The translations under genes were made by a program, and so were the position numbers. From contig CAZULM010000004.1 in the NCBI GenBank assembly GCA_964621185.1, forward strand, positions 153,576 to 217,575: a stretch of DNA of 64,000 bases. Direction: 5' to 3'. Origin of the DNA: M3007 sp964621185 (lineage in GTDB: Bacteria; Bacteroidota; Bacteroidia; Chitinophagales; Saprospiraceae). Of the stretch, positions 25,859 through 34,468 are shown piece by piece. The notes below the pieces were generated by a model, which saw nothing but the letters and a program-made list of their open reading frames with translations, had not been told where the DNA came from and ran no database searches. The stretch's first letter is position 1. The number at the start of each line of letters is the position of its first letter.

Positions 25859-28800
25859 CTACCGCACCAGCACAAACTTCGCCGTTGTCACCTTGCCATC
25901 AGCAGGGCGCAGCACCAAGTAATACAGCCCGTTGGCCAGCTTTGGGTCGAGGTTTAGCTCCAGTACCTCATTTTCGATATCGTATTGACGGCTTACAGCC
26001 AGTTGCCCTTGTGCGTTTATCACCTGCACCTGCACCGCCTGACCCATCCAGGCCGCCATATCCAAAAACAACAGCCCATCCGTCGGGTTGGGACGCAGGC
26101 TGATGCCCTGATCTTCATCCCATACATCAAATTCTACGGTTGGCAGGTCGCGCTCTTCGGCTTTGCTGCCGCTCCATGGCTGTACCGGACAGTAAAATGT
26201 GTTCAGGTGCGATTCATGGTACGAGCCGTCGCGCATCCTGGAGCCGACATTGAAGTACCAGGGCTGAATCTGTGGCGGGAGTTTCAGCTCGAACACATCC
26301 GATTCGCCATTTTTTATGCCAACAGGCCCCGACATGTACCGAACGGAGTAGAATGGCGAATAGTTGGGGTTGCGCACGGTGTACTTGTTGCCCGTGTTCG
26401 GCGCTGTGTAAATAGATGCTTCCGCAGGGCTGGCGGCCACCATGCCCAAGGGCAACTGAATGGCCACATAAGTCATTTCCGTGGCGCAGAAATTGGTAGC
26501 CCGGATGCGGTACCTCGGCCTTGCAATAGAATCCAGGCGGATATCAAGCAGTTCCCAGCGCATGCAGCCGATGGCTTTGATGTCGCAAGCGTCTGGCGCG
26601 TTTAGCACTGAGATGGTAAAGCAGCAGGTGTTGGTGTTGCCGCAGCTATTGCTTGCCTTGTAGCAAACAGTATTGAGGCCAACGGGAAACCCGCTGCCGC
26701 TTGGCAGCCCTTGCAGCAGCGTCAGTGTAGGTTGGTTCGGGCAATTGCTGGTTGTGGCAGGTGCCGCGTACGTTGCGGGAACCGTTGTAGCCGCAACCGG
26801 AAGCTGCAGGGTCTGATTCGGCGGGCACTGGATGCTCAGGTTCGTCGCAGTGACGGTAAAGCAGCAGGACTTGCTGTCGCCACAAGTGTTCGCAGCTGAG
26901 TAGCAAACCGTGTTCACGCCAGCAGGGAAATTCCCACCGGAAGCAATGCCCTGGGTAAGCTGGAGACTTGGCGTACCTGGACAATTCGTCGTGGTGCTCG
27001 GAAATGCGTAGGTTGCCGCCACCGAATTGGCATTGTTCGGCAACGCGACGGTAATGTTTGCCGGGCACTGAATATCAAGCGTTGTGGGCAGGTGCTCCAG
27101 GATGTATGTGTTGAGCGAATCACACCCGCCAGTTGTGGAAGCAACGCTCAGGGTAACGGTCCCTGGTTGGGTGTAGGTTTGTCCGCCAAGCGTGACCGAC
27201 TGATTGGGGAAAAACTTGATGGTATAAGTTTTCTTGGGCGTAGGCAGCACTGTCACCTCAAAGGTGTCGCTTTTCGAGCAGCCGTCCTGATTGGTGCCAT
27301 GGAAAATATAGGTGGCGCTGTTGGCAGGTTGGATGGTGACCAATGGGCAATTGTTGCAACTCAAGCCTGCTGATGGAGTCCATGCGTAGTCCGTAAACCC
27401 TGGCACGTTCAAGGTTACAGACTTTCCGGGGCAAAGTTCAAGGTCAGCCAGGTTTACGTCGGGGACAGGGCTGATGGTGACCAAAACAGTGTCGGAATGT
27501 ATATCGCCGCAGGAATCGGCAGCAGCCACATAATAGGTGCCAGAGCTGCTCACGCTCAGCGTTTGGGTAGTAGCGCCATTTTGCCATTCATACGCCGTAA
27601 ACCCGGTTCCGGCATCCAGCGTAACTGTGCTGTCTTTACATATTGTGATGTCGGGGCCAAAATCTACCTTCACCGCCGGGTATAATTTCACCTGAATGTT
27701 AGCGGTGTCGCCGCAGTCCAAGCCCTTGTTCAAGATCAAGGTGCCGTTGTAGGTGCCGTAGTCGGGGAAAGTAACGCTAAGGTTGTAGTCAGTGTTGTTG
27801 ACGAGGGTATTGCCGTTGTTCAGGTCAAAAGTCCACTCGAAATCGGTGATGGTAGCGCCGCCGAGGCTTTGGTTGACGATGGTGAGCGATTTGGTGCCGC
27901 TGCAGCGTTTTATCAAGTACTGTTGCAAGCCGGTGATGTCGTCGTATTCTATCTGTGCCGAAACCTGGGGCGCGCATGGGGCTACGTTGAACTGGAAGTC
28001 GCGGCGGGTAATGGAAAGCAGCACCCCGTTGCGGTATTCCTCCACACAAACGCCGACCACAAACTGGCCGTTCAGGTGCGGCGTCCCGCTGATGACCCCG
28101 GAATTGGCATTGATCTTTATCACCGGGTTGCCACCCATGGGCTGGGTGGCCGAATACGTCGGGGCGATAAAATTTACCAGGTTGAACGGCGGCGGGCAGG
28201 GCGGGTTGGGTTGCGGCGAATTGCAGCCGCCACCGCCTTGCGAGCCGCCTGAATACGGGGCGCAAAACTTGTACACCAGCACGTCGCCGTCGGGGTCGGT
28301 AGCCGAGTAGTCCACCTCGATGGGGTAGTTGTTGCAGATCACCACGGGCGGGAAGTTGTTGAAAACAGGGCTGCTGTTGCACAAAGCCTGTGCCTCGGGC
28401 GTGATCTCCACATAATAGGTGGCCCCTGTGTTGGCGGGGTTTATTATGTTGGCGATGGCATTGGTGCGGCAACAGCGCTGGTATTCTACAAAATAGCTCA
28501 TCGAGCTCTCCGGCAGGGTGCGCTCCCAGGTATAGGTAGCTTCCTGTAGGCAAATCGTGGGCAGGTTGTTGATGCAATCCGGCTGGTTGATGTTGACATT
28601 CACCACAGGGCCCCTGGGCACGGTGAAGCTTGCAAACAGGGTGCTGGAAAGGAAGCTGCCGCGATAGATCGCGATGTTGGCGTTGTTGTCAAACTCGGCC
28701 TGGCCATTGAGGCAGTCGCGATAAACCTTCATCGTGAAGCGGTAGGTGCGGTTGCTGCCAGAGCTCCCGATGCACTCATACGTGATGCCGCCGCCGACGA

Positions 28801-28873
28801 TATGGGTGGCCAGCAATTGGCCGGAAAAGAAAAAAAACAGGGCGAAAACGAGCGTGTGCCTAATTGATGTCAT
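25859..28873 (-). CDS. Large T9SS-exported adhesin-like protein with PKD and HYR domains
   Basis: The product has 1,004 residues. A signal peptide ending LLATHIVGG leads into the GGGITYECIGS segment typical of Bacteroidota gliding-associated and SprB-like surface proteins. PKD-like segments follow (ATDPDGDVLVYKF, DFEWTFDLNNGNT), then Ig-like repeats around VTLDAGTGFTAYEW. Two HYR domains lie at roughly 590-760 (IQCPANITVALPNNANSV, CCFTVTATNLSIQCPPNQT). A type A sorting domain ends the protein (ISLRPNPTDGLLFL, then NGLYYLVL). It is likely a cell-surface adhesin or matrix protein. A MITE-like element begins 35 bases after its stop, before a probable terminator. Confidence 0.85.
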   Translation of the reverse strand: MTSIRHTLVFALFFFFSGQLLATHIVGGGITYECIGSSGSNRTYRFTMKVYRDCLNGQAEFDNNANIAIYRGSFLSSTLFASFTVPRGPVVNVNINQPDCINNLPTICLQEATYTWERTLPESSMSYFVEYQRCCRTNAIANIINPANTGATYYVEITPEAQALCNSSPVFNNFPPVVICNNYPIEVDYSATDPDGDVLVYKFCAPYSGGSQGGGGCNSPQPNPPCPPPFNLVNFIAPTYSATQPMGGNPVIKINANSGVISGTPHLNGQFVVGVCVEEYRNGVLLSITRRDFQFNVAPCAPQVSAQIEYDDITGLQQYLIKRCSGTKSLTIVNQSLGGATITDFEWTFDLNNGNTLVNNTDYNLSVTFPDYGTYNGTLILNKGLDCGDTANIQVKLYPAVKVDFGPDITICKDSTVTLDAGTGFTAYEWQNGATTQTLSVSSSGTYYVAAADSCGDIHSDTVLVTISPVPDVNLADLELCPGKSVTLNVPGFTDYAWTPSAGLSCNNCPLVTIQPANSATYIFHGTNQDGCSKSDTFEVTVLPTPKKTYTIKFFPNQSVTLGGQTYTQPGTVTLSVASTTGGCDSLNTYILEHLPTTLDIQCPANITVALPNNANSVAATYAFPSTTTNCPGTPSLQLTQGIASGGNFPAGVNTVCYSAANTCGDSKSCCFTVTATNLSIQCPPNQTLQLPVAATTVPATYAAPATTSNCPNQPTLTLLQGLPSGSGFPVGLNTVCYKASNSCGNTNTCCFTISVLNAPDACDIKAIGCMRWELLDIRLDSIARPRYRIRATNFCATEMTYVAIQLPLGMVAASPAEASIYTAPNTGNKYTVRNPNYSPFYSVRYMSGPVGIKNGESDVFELKLPPQIQPWYFNVGSRMRDGSYHESHLNTFYCPVQPWSGSKAEERDLPTVEFDVWDEDQGISLRPNPTDGLLFLDMAAWMGQAVQVQVINAQGQLAVSRQYDIENEVLELNLDPKLANGLYYLVLRPADGKVTTAKFVLVR

Positions 28874-28977
28874 GTGGTGGAGTGTTTAGTAAAAGGTGAA
28901 TTCGAGCCGAAAATAGAGCGGTATTTTGAGGCTGTGGCCCCAAAATCAGGATTTGCAAAGAGAATGACATTGCCAAC

Positions 28978-30423
28978 TCAAATCGCCTTCAACACCTCCA
29001 CGTAAAATTTCCAGAATTTCTGGAAGCTGGAAATGGATGCGCGCTCGTCGGGGCTGTGCGCGCCCATGATGAGCGGCCCGAATGAAACCATGTCGAGCCC
29101 GGGGTAGGCCTCGCCGATGATGCCACATTCCAGACCCGCGTGGCAAGCCTCAATGACGGGCGCTTCGCCAAACATCCTGGCATAGATATCAGCCATTTTC
29201 TTCACCAGCCTGGAGCTTGGATTGGGCTTCCAGCCTGGGTATTCGTTGGCAGTTTCCACCTTGGCGCCCATCAGGTCGAAAGGCGCTCGGAAAGCCGCAG
29301 CCACGTCCGCTTTGCTCGATTCCACGGAACTGCGCTGCAGCGACCCGACGGCCATTTTCCCGTTGGCTAAGGTGATCCTGGCCAGGTTGGTCGATGCTTC
29401 CACCAAGGTCGGTATCTCCGGGCTCATGCGGTACACCCCGTTGTGCACGGCGCGAAGGGCCTGCAGGAATTTCGCCTGGTCGTTGCGGCGCATCAACTTG
29501 GCGGGCATGGCCGTAGCCGCAGCTTCCACGGTCAGGTTAGGCTCCGGGGTGCTGAACTCAAGGGAGATTTCCCTGGCCGCCGCTTTCAGCAATTTGTGGA
29601 AGCGCTTTTCATTCCTGACAGCTACCAGGGCGGTGGCTTCGCGTGGTATCTCGTTGCGCAGGTTGCCGCCGTCGAAACGGGCCACGCGCAGGCCAGAGGG
29701 CAGGCAGGCCATGAGCACCCGGGCGAGCAATTTGTTGGCATTGGCCCGTCCGCGATGGATGTCCATGCCGCTGTGCCCGCCTTGTAGGCCGCTGACTTTT
29801 ATGCTGAAGGCCGCCGCCAGGTTGCCGGGCGCCGCGTCCTCCTTGTAGTCCCAGTCGATGAGGGTGTCGATGCCGCCGGCGCAGCCGATGGTGAGCACGT
29901 GGTCTTCCTCGGTGTCGAGGTTGAGCAGCACCTTTCCTTTGAGCAGGCCGCGGCCCAGGTTTTTCGCGCCGCCAAGGCCCTGTTCTTCATCGAGGGTAAA
30001 AAGGGCTTCCAGGGCGGGGTGGCTGATGTCTTTGGAGGCAAGGGTGGCGAGAATGGCCGCGACACCCAGGCCATTGTCGGCCCCCAGCGTGGTACCGCGC
30101 GCGCGCACCCAATCGCCGTCCACATACATGTCGATGCCCTGGTTCTCAAAATCGAATTCCACCCCGGCGTTTTTGGCGTGCACCATGTCGAGGTGGCCCT
30201 GCAGGATGGTGACGGGGCTTTTTTCACGGCCCGCCGTGGCGGGTTTTTTGATGATGATGTTGCCGAAGCTGTCGGTAAGCACTTCAAGACCTTGTTTTTT
30301 GCCAAAATCCTTCACCCATTGGGCGATGCGCTGCTCGCGCTTGGAAGGACGGGGAATGGCGTTGAGGTCGGCGAAAAAGCCCCAGGGAGCTACAGGGGTT
30401 ATCTGACGAATTTGGTTGGACAT
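28978..30423 (-). CDS. pepD: Aminoacyl-histidine (beta-Ala-His) dipeptidase
   Basis: The product has 481 residues, normal for PepD of the M20 family. The metal and catalytic residues are visible in LQGHLDMVH, TTLGADNGLGVAA and LFTLDEEQGLGGA, with a later IEACHAGLECGII supplying the distal histidine and glutamate. The dimerisation domain lies between. It hydrolyses Xaa-His and other small dipeptides in the cytoplasm using two zinc ions. The leader contains TTTGATAA microsatellite units (30427-30470). It stands alone on the minus strand, divergent from the ECF sigma gene. Confidence 0.93.
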   Translation of the reverse strand: MSNQIRQITPVAPWGFFADLNAIPRPSKREQRIAQWVKDFGKKQGLEVLTDSFGNIIIKKPATAGREKSPVTILQGHLDMVHAKNAGVEFDFENQGIDMYVDGDWVRARGTTLGADNGLGVAAILATLASKDISHPALEALFTLDEEQGLGGAKNLGRGLLKGKVLLNLDTEEDHVLTIGCAGGIDTLIDWDYKEDAAPGNLAAAFSIKVSGLQGGHSGMDIHRGRANANKLLARVLMACLPSGLRVARFDGGNLRNEIPREATALVAVRNEKRFHKLLKAAAREISLEFSTPEPNLTVEAAATAMPAKLMRRNDQAKFLQALRAVHNGVYRMSPEIPTLVEASTNLARITLANGKMAVGSLQRSSVESSKADVAAAFRAPFDLMGAKVETANEYPGWKPNPSSRLVKKMADIYARMFGEAPVIEACHAGLECGIIGEAYPGLDMVSFGPLIMGAHSPDERASISSFQKFWKFYVEVLKAI

Positions 30424-30644
30424 TTTTTAATTTGATAATTTGATAATGAGCTAATTTGACAATGGGCAAAACTACGGATGAATTTTGGGTTTGAGCAAAT
30501 GGGGGAATGGCGCAGTGAAATGGGCCGGGAATGGCTGATTTGTGCCCAAATCGGAAACACTGGGCTGGGGTGGTTGTTTTCGCGGTATGGTTTCCTTGTC
30601 TTTGGGCAAGTTGGGTCAAAAAGTTTTCAAAAAAAAACCACCCC

Positions 30645-30678
30645 GCGCAGCGTTTTCCTCCCGAACTTTCGTACCGAC
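30645..30678 (+). promoter_or_regulatory. Candidate ECF sigma autoregulatory promoter, site 1
   Basis: GCGCAGCGTTT, then CCCGAAC, then CGTACCGAC, total 34 bp, ending 8 bases before the ECF sigma ATG. The same three blocks in the same 34-bp length recur at 32562-32595. An AAC block followed by CGTA resembles ECF promoter elements. Recognition by this sigma factor is inferred. Confidence 0.45.
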
Positions 30679-30686
30679 CAAAACAG

Positions 30687-31259
30687 ATGTCGGCACCCAT
30701 TTTCGATTTTAACCAGACGCTCGACGGCTGCCTCCGGGGCAACCGAAACTGCCAGCGACGGCTGTACGAGTACTTTTATGGCTATGCGATGAGCATTTGC
30801 CTGCGCTATGCCCGCGACCGCCGGGAAGCCGCCGAAGTGCTGAACGAAGGCTTTCTGAACGCCCTGCGCCGGATTGCGCAGTTCGACAGGGCGCGACCAT
30901 TCCGTTTCTGGCTCCGGCAGATCATGGTGAACGCAGCCATCGACCACTTCCGCGCCAGCAACCGCATCCCGCCACTCGATGAATGGTCGCTGTGCCATGA
31001 TGCCGGTTTTGAGGAAACCCTCGACCCGGAAATCTTCCCCGGCGAAGACGTGCTGCCCATCCTGCAAGCCCTAACGCCTGCCTACCGCACGGTTTTCAAC
31101 CTCTACGTCATGGAAGAATACAGCCACGCCGAAATCGCCGACCAGCTCGGCATTTCAGAAGCTTCGTCGCGGTCCAACCTCTCGCGGGCAAAAGACCAAT
31201 TGCGCCTGCTTTGGATAAAAAAACACGGTACGCCGATGGCAAAACCGACAAAAAAATAA
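30687..31259 (+). CDS. ECF-type RNA polymerase sigma factor
   Basis: The product has 190 residues from the ATG at 30687. Region 2 runs from about 20 to 90 (YEYFYGYAMSICLRYARDR, then REAAEVLNEGFLNALRRI and RPFRFWLRQIMVNAAIDHFR). Region 4 is near the C-terminus (LTPAYRTVFNLYVMEEYSHA, then EIADQLGISEASSRSNLSRA). It would direct RNA polymerase to a small regulon. The frame is open upstream to 30531, but that part overlaps the candidate promoter and looks non-coding. The next gene starts 4 bases after the stop and is probably its membrane-bound partner. Confidence 0.88.
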   Translation: MSAPIFDFNQTLDGCLRGNRNCQRRLYEYFYGYAMSICLRYARDRREAAEVLNEGFLNALRRIAQFDRARPFRFWLRQIMVNAAIDHFRASNRIPPLDEWSLCHDAGFEETLDPEIFPGEDVLPILQALTPAYRTVFNLYVMEEYSHAEIADQLGISEASSRSNLSRAKDQLRLLWIKKHGTPMAKPTKK

Positions 31260-31263
31260 GAGA

Positions 31264-32547
31264 ATGAAAGATTTTTTCGACCAATTCCGGGACAACCTTG
31301 CCGGGCGGCCCGAACCGGAATTTGACCCGCAAGACTGGCAAAACCTTGAAAAGCGGCTCGACGAATCGCCCGTCCAGCGCCGGTTGGCGCTGCCGCTCCT
31401 GGGTTGGCGCTGGCTGCCATTTGCGCTGCTCCTGCTCGGTACAAATACGGCATTTTGGCTCGAATTGCGCCGCGCAGCCCATACAATCGAACGCTTAGAA
31501 AACAGCCGCGACACGGTTTTTGTGACAACTGTTATCCCGCAGAAGGACACGGTCTGGTTGAGCACTGTGCAGTACCGGACATTGGTGGCGCCTTGGCCAA
31601 AGGCCAAGCAGGATGCCAAAGAACAACAGGCAGGCAACACTGCCCCAACGATCGGGCAAAAGGGATTTGCGGAACAAAAGCCGCAAGAATTCCCTGCTGC
31701 CCAACCCGGCAAAAGTCCTTTTATTAATGAAAATCAAAAACTTATCTCTGATTCGGCAAATACAAGCCTGACTGTAGGCGCGTCGCCTGAGCGCGCTACT
31801 GCAACATTCGCCGACACAACATTTGCCCCTGCCCAGGTACCCGCTGCAAATTCCCCCGATATCCCAAGCATTGCAGATTCGCTGGCCGAAGAAACCCGCG
31901 CCGCAAAATTGCCAAGCCGCCGCAAAACATTCGAAGAGCACCTGATCGCCTTGCGGCCGAAAACTTTCACAGCGCTTGCTTCGGGCGGGCTGGCGATGCC
32001 GCCGCGCGCGGGCAGGCACCTCAAACCCGGTTACACGCTGGGCCTGGCCGCTGAGATCGGCTTTTCAAAAAACTTGCGGCTCTGGGCCGACGTTCATTTT
32101 CAGCAAAACCACCTCAAAACCACGAGCATGGACGCTGCCCTCGGCGTGCCGCCCGTAGTGCCGCCCAATGACGACCTGGTGTTCACCGAAGCGACCGCCG
32201 ACGAAAAGTTCCGCCAGTTTTCGCTGGGCATGGCGCATGTTTTTCGGCCGCTTGGCCATTGGCGGCCCCTGATTGGCGTGGGCTGGGGCATCCGCTTTGC
32301 ACAGGGGTACGACCTTAGCTATGACTTTGAAAACCACGCACAAGGGATCAGTTGGAAATACGAAACCGAGGTAAGGCCCGCTGATGGGCAAACCCAGTTC
32401 GCCCTGCTTCGGGCCGGGGTTGAGTGGGCGTTTTTGGATCATTGGCGGCTGCAACTGAACAGCGGGATGCGCAGCGATTTCGGCACTGGAGGGATGCGAA
32501 GGCCCCGATTCGTGGGCTTGCACCTGGGTGTTGGCCGCCAGTTTTGA
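31264..32547 (+). CDS. Putative anti-sigma protein with one membrane helix and a beta-barrel-like C-terminus
   Basis: The product has 427 residues. The N-terminal 45 residues are charged (MKDFFDQFRDNLAGRPEPEF), followed by one membrane helix at about 48-64 (WLPFALLLLGTNTAFWL). A low-complexity Pro/Ala/Gln-rich linker runs to about 220. From about 235 amphipathic beta strands follow (YTLGLAAEIGFSKNLRLWAD, WRPLIGVGWGIRFAQGYDLS), and the protein ends HLGVGRQF, with the C-terminal aromatic of outer-membrane barrels. Position next to an ECF sigma gene suggests an anti-sigma role. If both parts are real it would span the whole envelope. No zinc motif is seen. The function is inferred from context only. 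Confidence 0.7.
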   Translation: MKDFFDQFRDNLAGRPEPEFDPQDWQNLEKRLDESPVQRRLALPLLGWRWLPFALLLLGTNTAFWLELRRAAHTIERLENSRDTVFVTTVIPQKDTVWLSTVQYRTLVAPWPKAKQDAKEQQAGNTAPTIGQKGFAEQKPQEFPAAQPGKSPFINENQKLISDSANTSLTVGASPERATATFADTTFAPAQVPAANSPDIPSIADSLAEETRAAKLPSRRKTFEEHLIALRPKTFTALASGGLAMPPRAGRHLKPGYTLGLAAEIGFSKNLRLWADVHFQQNHLKTTSMDAALGVPPVVPPNDDLVFTEATADEKFRQFSLGMAHVFRPLGHWRPLIGVGWGIRFAQGYDLSYDFENHAQGISWKYETEVRPADGQTQFALLRAGVEWAFLDHWRLQLNSGMRSDFGTGGMRRPRFVGLHLGVGRQF

Positions 32548-32561
32548 AAAATGTGGAACCC

Positions 32562-32595
32562 GCGCAGCGTTTAGCCCCGAACCGCCCGTACAGAC
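32562..32595 (+). promoter_or_regulatory. Candidate ECF sigma promoter, site 2
   Basis: GCGCAGCGTTT, CCCGAAC and CGTACAGAC in the same 34-bp frame as 30645-30678, starting 14 bases after the anti-sigma-like gene. It would drive the lipoprotein genes at 32747 and 33549. A 105-bp repeat sits between it and the first of these. Confidence 0.45.
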
Positions 32596-32636
32596 AGGTA
32601 AATCCGGATTTTTTTCAGCCACATTTTCACAACAGT

Positions 32637-32741
32637 TATTCCTCACGCCGCTTGGTTTTGTGCATACCGATCTTTGTAATCAATTGAAGATCAGCTGAAT
32701 CAATCATACTCAATCACAAAAATCAGGCGAATCATAGTATA
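32637..32741 (+). repeat. 105-bp intergenic repeat, copy 4
   Basis: Full length, beginning TATTCCTCACGCCGCTTGG and ending AATCATAGTATA, 5 bases before the ATG of the lipoprotein gene at 32747. If the ECF-type site at 32562-32595 is a promoter, this copy is transcribed as most of the 5' leader. Confidence 0.9.
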
Positions 32742-32746
32742 CTACG

Positions 32747-33454
32747 ATGAAAAAGATCATTTTTTGCCTGCTCGTCGCCGCGTTTTTCGCCTGTAAAAAG
32801 GACAATCCGCGGCAGATAGACAGCTCCTACCAACCCGATGTGAGCGCCTCAAAATTCAACGCCAGCACCAATCTTAGCAACCCGCTGCTGCCTTTCGCCG
32901 CAGGAAAAACCTACATATTTGAGGGCCAGACAGCGGAAGGCCTGGAACGGATAGAAGTCAAGCGGAAGCCTGAAACCAAAACAATCCTGGGCATCGAGTG
33001 CATCGTAGTCAACGACCGCGTATGGCTCAACGGCGTACTGATCGAGGACACCGACGACTGGTACGCCCAGGACAACGATGGGAATGTGTGGTATTTCGGC
33101 GAAGCGGTGAAGAACTACAAGCCCGACGGTACTTTCAAAGATACCCGAGGCTCCTGGGAAGCCGGCAAGGACGGCGCAAAGCCTGGCATCGTCATGCTCG
33201 CCAACCCACAACCGGGCATGAAGTACCGCCAGGAATACTATTTCAACGAAGCCGAGGATGAGGCCGAGGTGCTCGATACCGGGCTGACAGTCAGCTGCCC
33301 CTATGGCACCTTCACAGACTGCCTGAAAACCCGCGACTTCACCGCCCTCGAGCCCGACTTGAATGAAAACAAGTACTACGCCCCCGGCATCGGGGTCGTC
33401 AAGGAAGTCAACCTGACCGACAACGAAACCATCCAGCTGATTGAAATTCAGTAG
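32747..33454 (+). CDS. Lipoprotein of unknown function
   Basis: The product has 235 residues. The N-terminus MKKIIFCLLVAAFFACKKDN is a lipoprotein signal with Cys16 as the likely lipidated residue; no acidic surface-export signal directly follows. The body is beta-rich with repeated short turns (FEGQTAEGLERIEVKRKPET, DDWYAQDNDGNVWYFGEAVK, YGTFTDCLKTRDFTALEPDL, YYAPGIGVVKEV). This layout, in which a measured property is followed by an APGIG(VV)KE strand, resembles DUF3108/TapB-type beta proteins. A candidate ECF site lies upstream, so it may be part of an envelope-stress regulon (inferred). Confidence 0.75.
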   Translation: MKKIIFCLLVAAFFACKKDNPRQIDSSYQPDVSASKFNASTNLSNPLLPFAAGKTYIFEGQTAEGLERIEVKRKPETKTILGIECIVVNDRVWLNGVLIEDTDDWYAQDNDGNVWYFGEAVKNYKPDGTFKDTRGSWEAGKDGAKPGIVMLANPQPGMKYRQEYYFNEAEDEAEVLDTGLTVSCPYGTFTDCLKTRDFTALEPDLNENKYYAPGIGVVKEVNLTDNETIQLIEIQ

Positions 33455-33548
33455 TTTGGCATGGGGCGACCCATAATTTTAGATAGCGGGAAAACCATAA
33501 AAACAAGGGATATCCATAGTGTTTCACATCATTCAACATTCTTACAAC

Positions 33549-34046
33549 ATGAAAAAAGCGCCCATTTTTTTGCTGCCCCTTATCGCACTGCTTTTCATTT
33601 TTTCAACCTGCAAAGACGACAATATCTCCGCAGATAAGCTTCCGGCAGCGATCAAAACCTATTTGGACACCCATTACCCCGGCGGCTATGAGGTGGAGAA
33701 ATTAGAAAATGAAACCCTTTGCACAGGCCAGGCAGTTGTCGAGGTCGAAATCGAAACCAGCGACGATGTGATTTCCGAACTGACTTTCGACAGCGAAGGC
33801 ACGATGGTTTTTTCTTCCACCGAGATCAAGGTAAGCGAGCTTCCGGCGGCGGTTTCAGCGGCAGCCCTGGCAAAGTACCCCGGGGCGACGCTGAAGGAGG
33901 CCGAACGCCAGGACCTGGCCGGCGGGGGCATCCGCTACGAAATTGAAGTCAAGACAGGCGGCTCGGTGCGCGATGCCTTGTTCGAGGAGGAAGGGGCCTT
34001 TGTTTGCGATGCGGCAGATGCGGGGAAGGAAGGGGATGACGAGTGA
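33549..34046 (+). CDS. PepSY-like-domain lipoprotein
   Basis: The product has 165 residues from the ATG at 33549. The signal peptide ends LLFIFSTCKDD, giving a lipidated cysteine at about residue 21. Two PepSY-like repeats follow: LPAAIKTYLDTHYPGGYEVE with a EVEIETSDDVISELTFDSEG strand, then LPAAVSAAALAKYPGATLKE with RYEIEVKTGG. Such domains are common in Bacteroidota periplasmic proteins and probably bind peptides or regulate proteases. The end is acidic (GKEGDDE). An upstream in-frame ATG at 33519 would disrupt the signal peptide. Confidence 0.8.
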   Translation: MKKAPIFLLPLIALLFIFSTCKDDNISADKLPAAIKTYLDTHYPGGYEVEKLENETLCTGQAVVEVEIETSDDVISELTFDSEGTMVFSSTEIKVSELPAAVSAAALAKYPGATLKEAERQDLAGGGIRYEIEVKTGGSVRDALFEEEGAFVCDAADAGKEGDDE

Positions 34047-34468
34047 ATCGGCGAGGGTTACTTGTGCGGAACCCACTAGTGCCAGGAGCGGCAATTGCCC
34101 TGCAAACTCGACGAAGGCTTCGCGGGCTCGTACCAGGTATGATGGTACGACAGGTTAAAGCCTACCCAATGCGCTACCGGAAACGCTCGGGCAGGGTTTC
34201 CTGCCTTATGTTCCTTTATCTGTTTGCACAGGATGCCGGGGATTTGCCTCCCGTTGATGGCGGTTTGGGTTTCCAGCAACTTGCCAAAAATTAGGTTGTT
34301 TAACGCACATAATTAAATATCTCGGTTTATCAGGTATAATAATAGCATTTTACTATGCTTGTTTCACGGGCTGACCAGCAGCGGTAGCCATTTGGGGGCG
34401 GCATTGCAAAAAGTAAGCGCCAATTCCCCAAAAGTTGCTATTTTTGGAAATATTTAAAACCGCCTGCC
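34047..34468. other. Intergenic region without a convincing gene
   Basis: This 422-base gap lies between the PepSY-like gene and the DUF3179 gene. Open frames of 60-80 codons exist on both strands, but none has a ribosome-binding context, family motif or signal peptide. The stretch 34300-34360 is AT-rich and may hold the promoter of the next gene. Confidence 0.45.

Noticed and set aside
34076..34279. Possible gene fragment on the minus strand (67 codons)
   Set aside because: It has a protein-like stretch but no family I can name, no start context and no matching remains nearby. It might be a remnant, but support is too weak.
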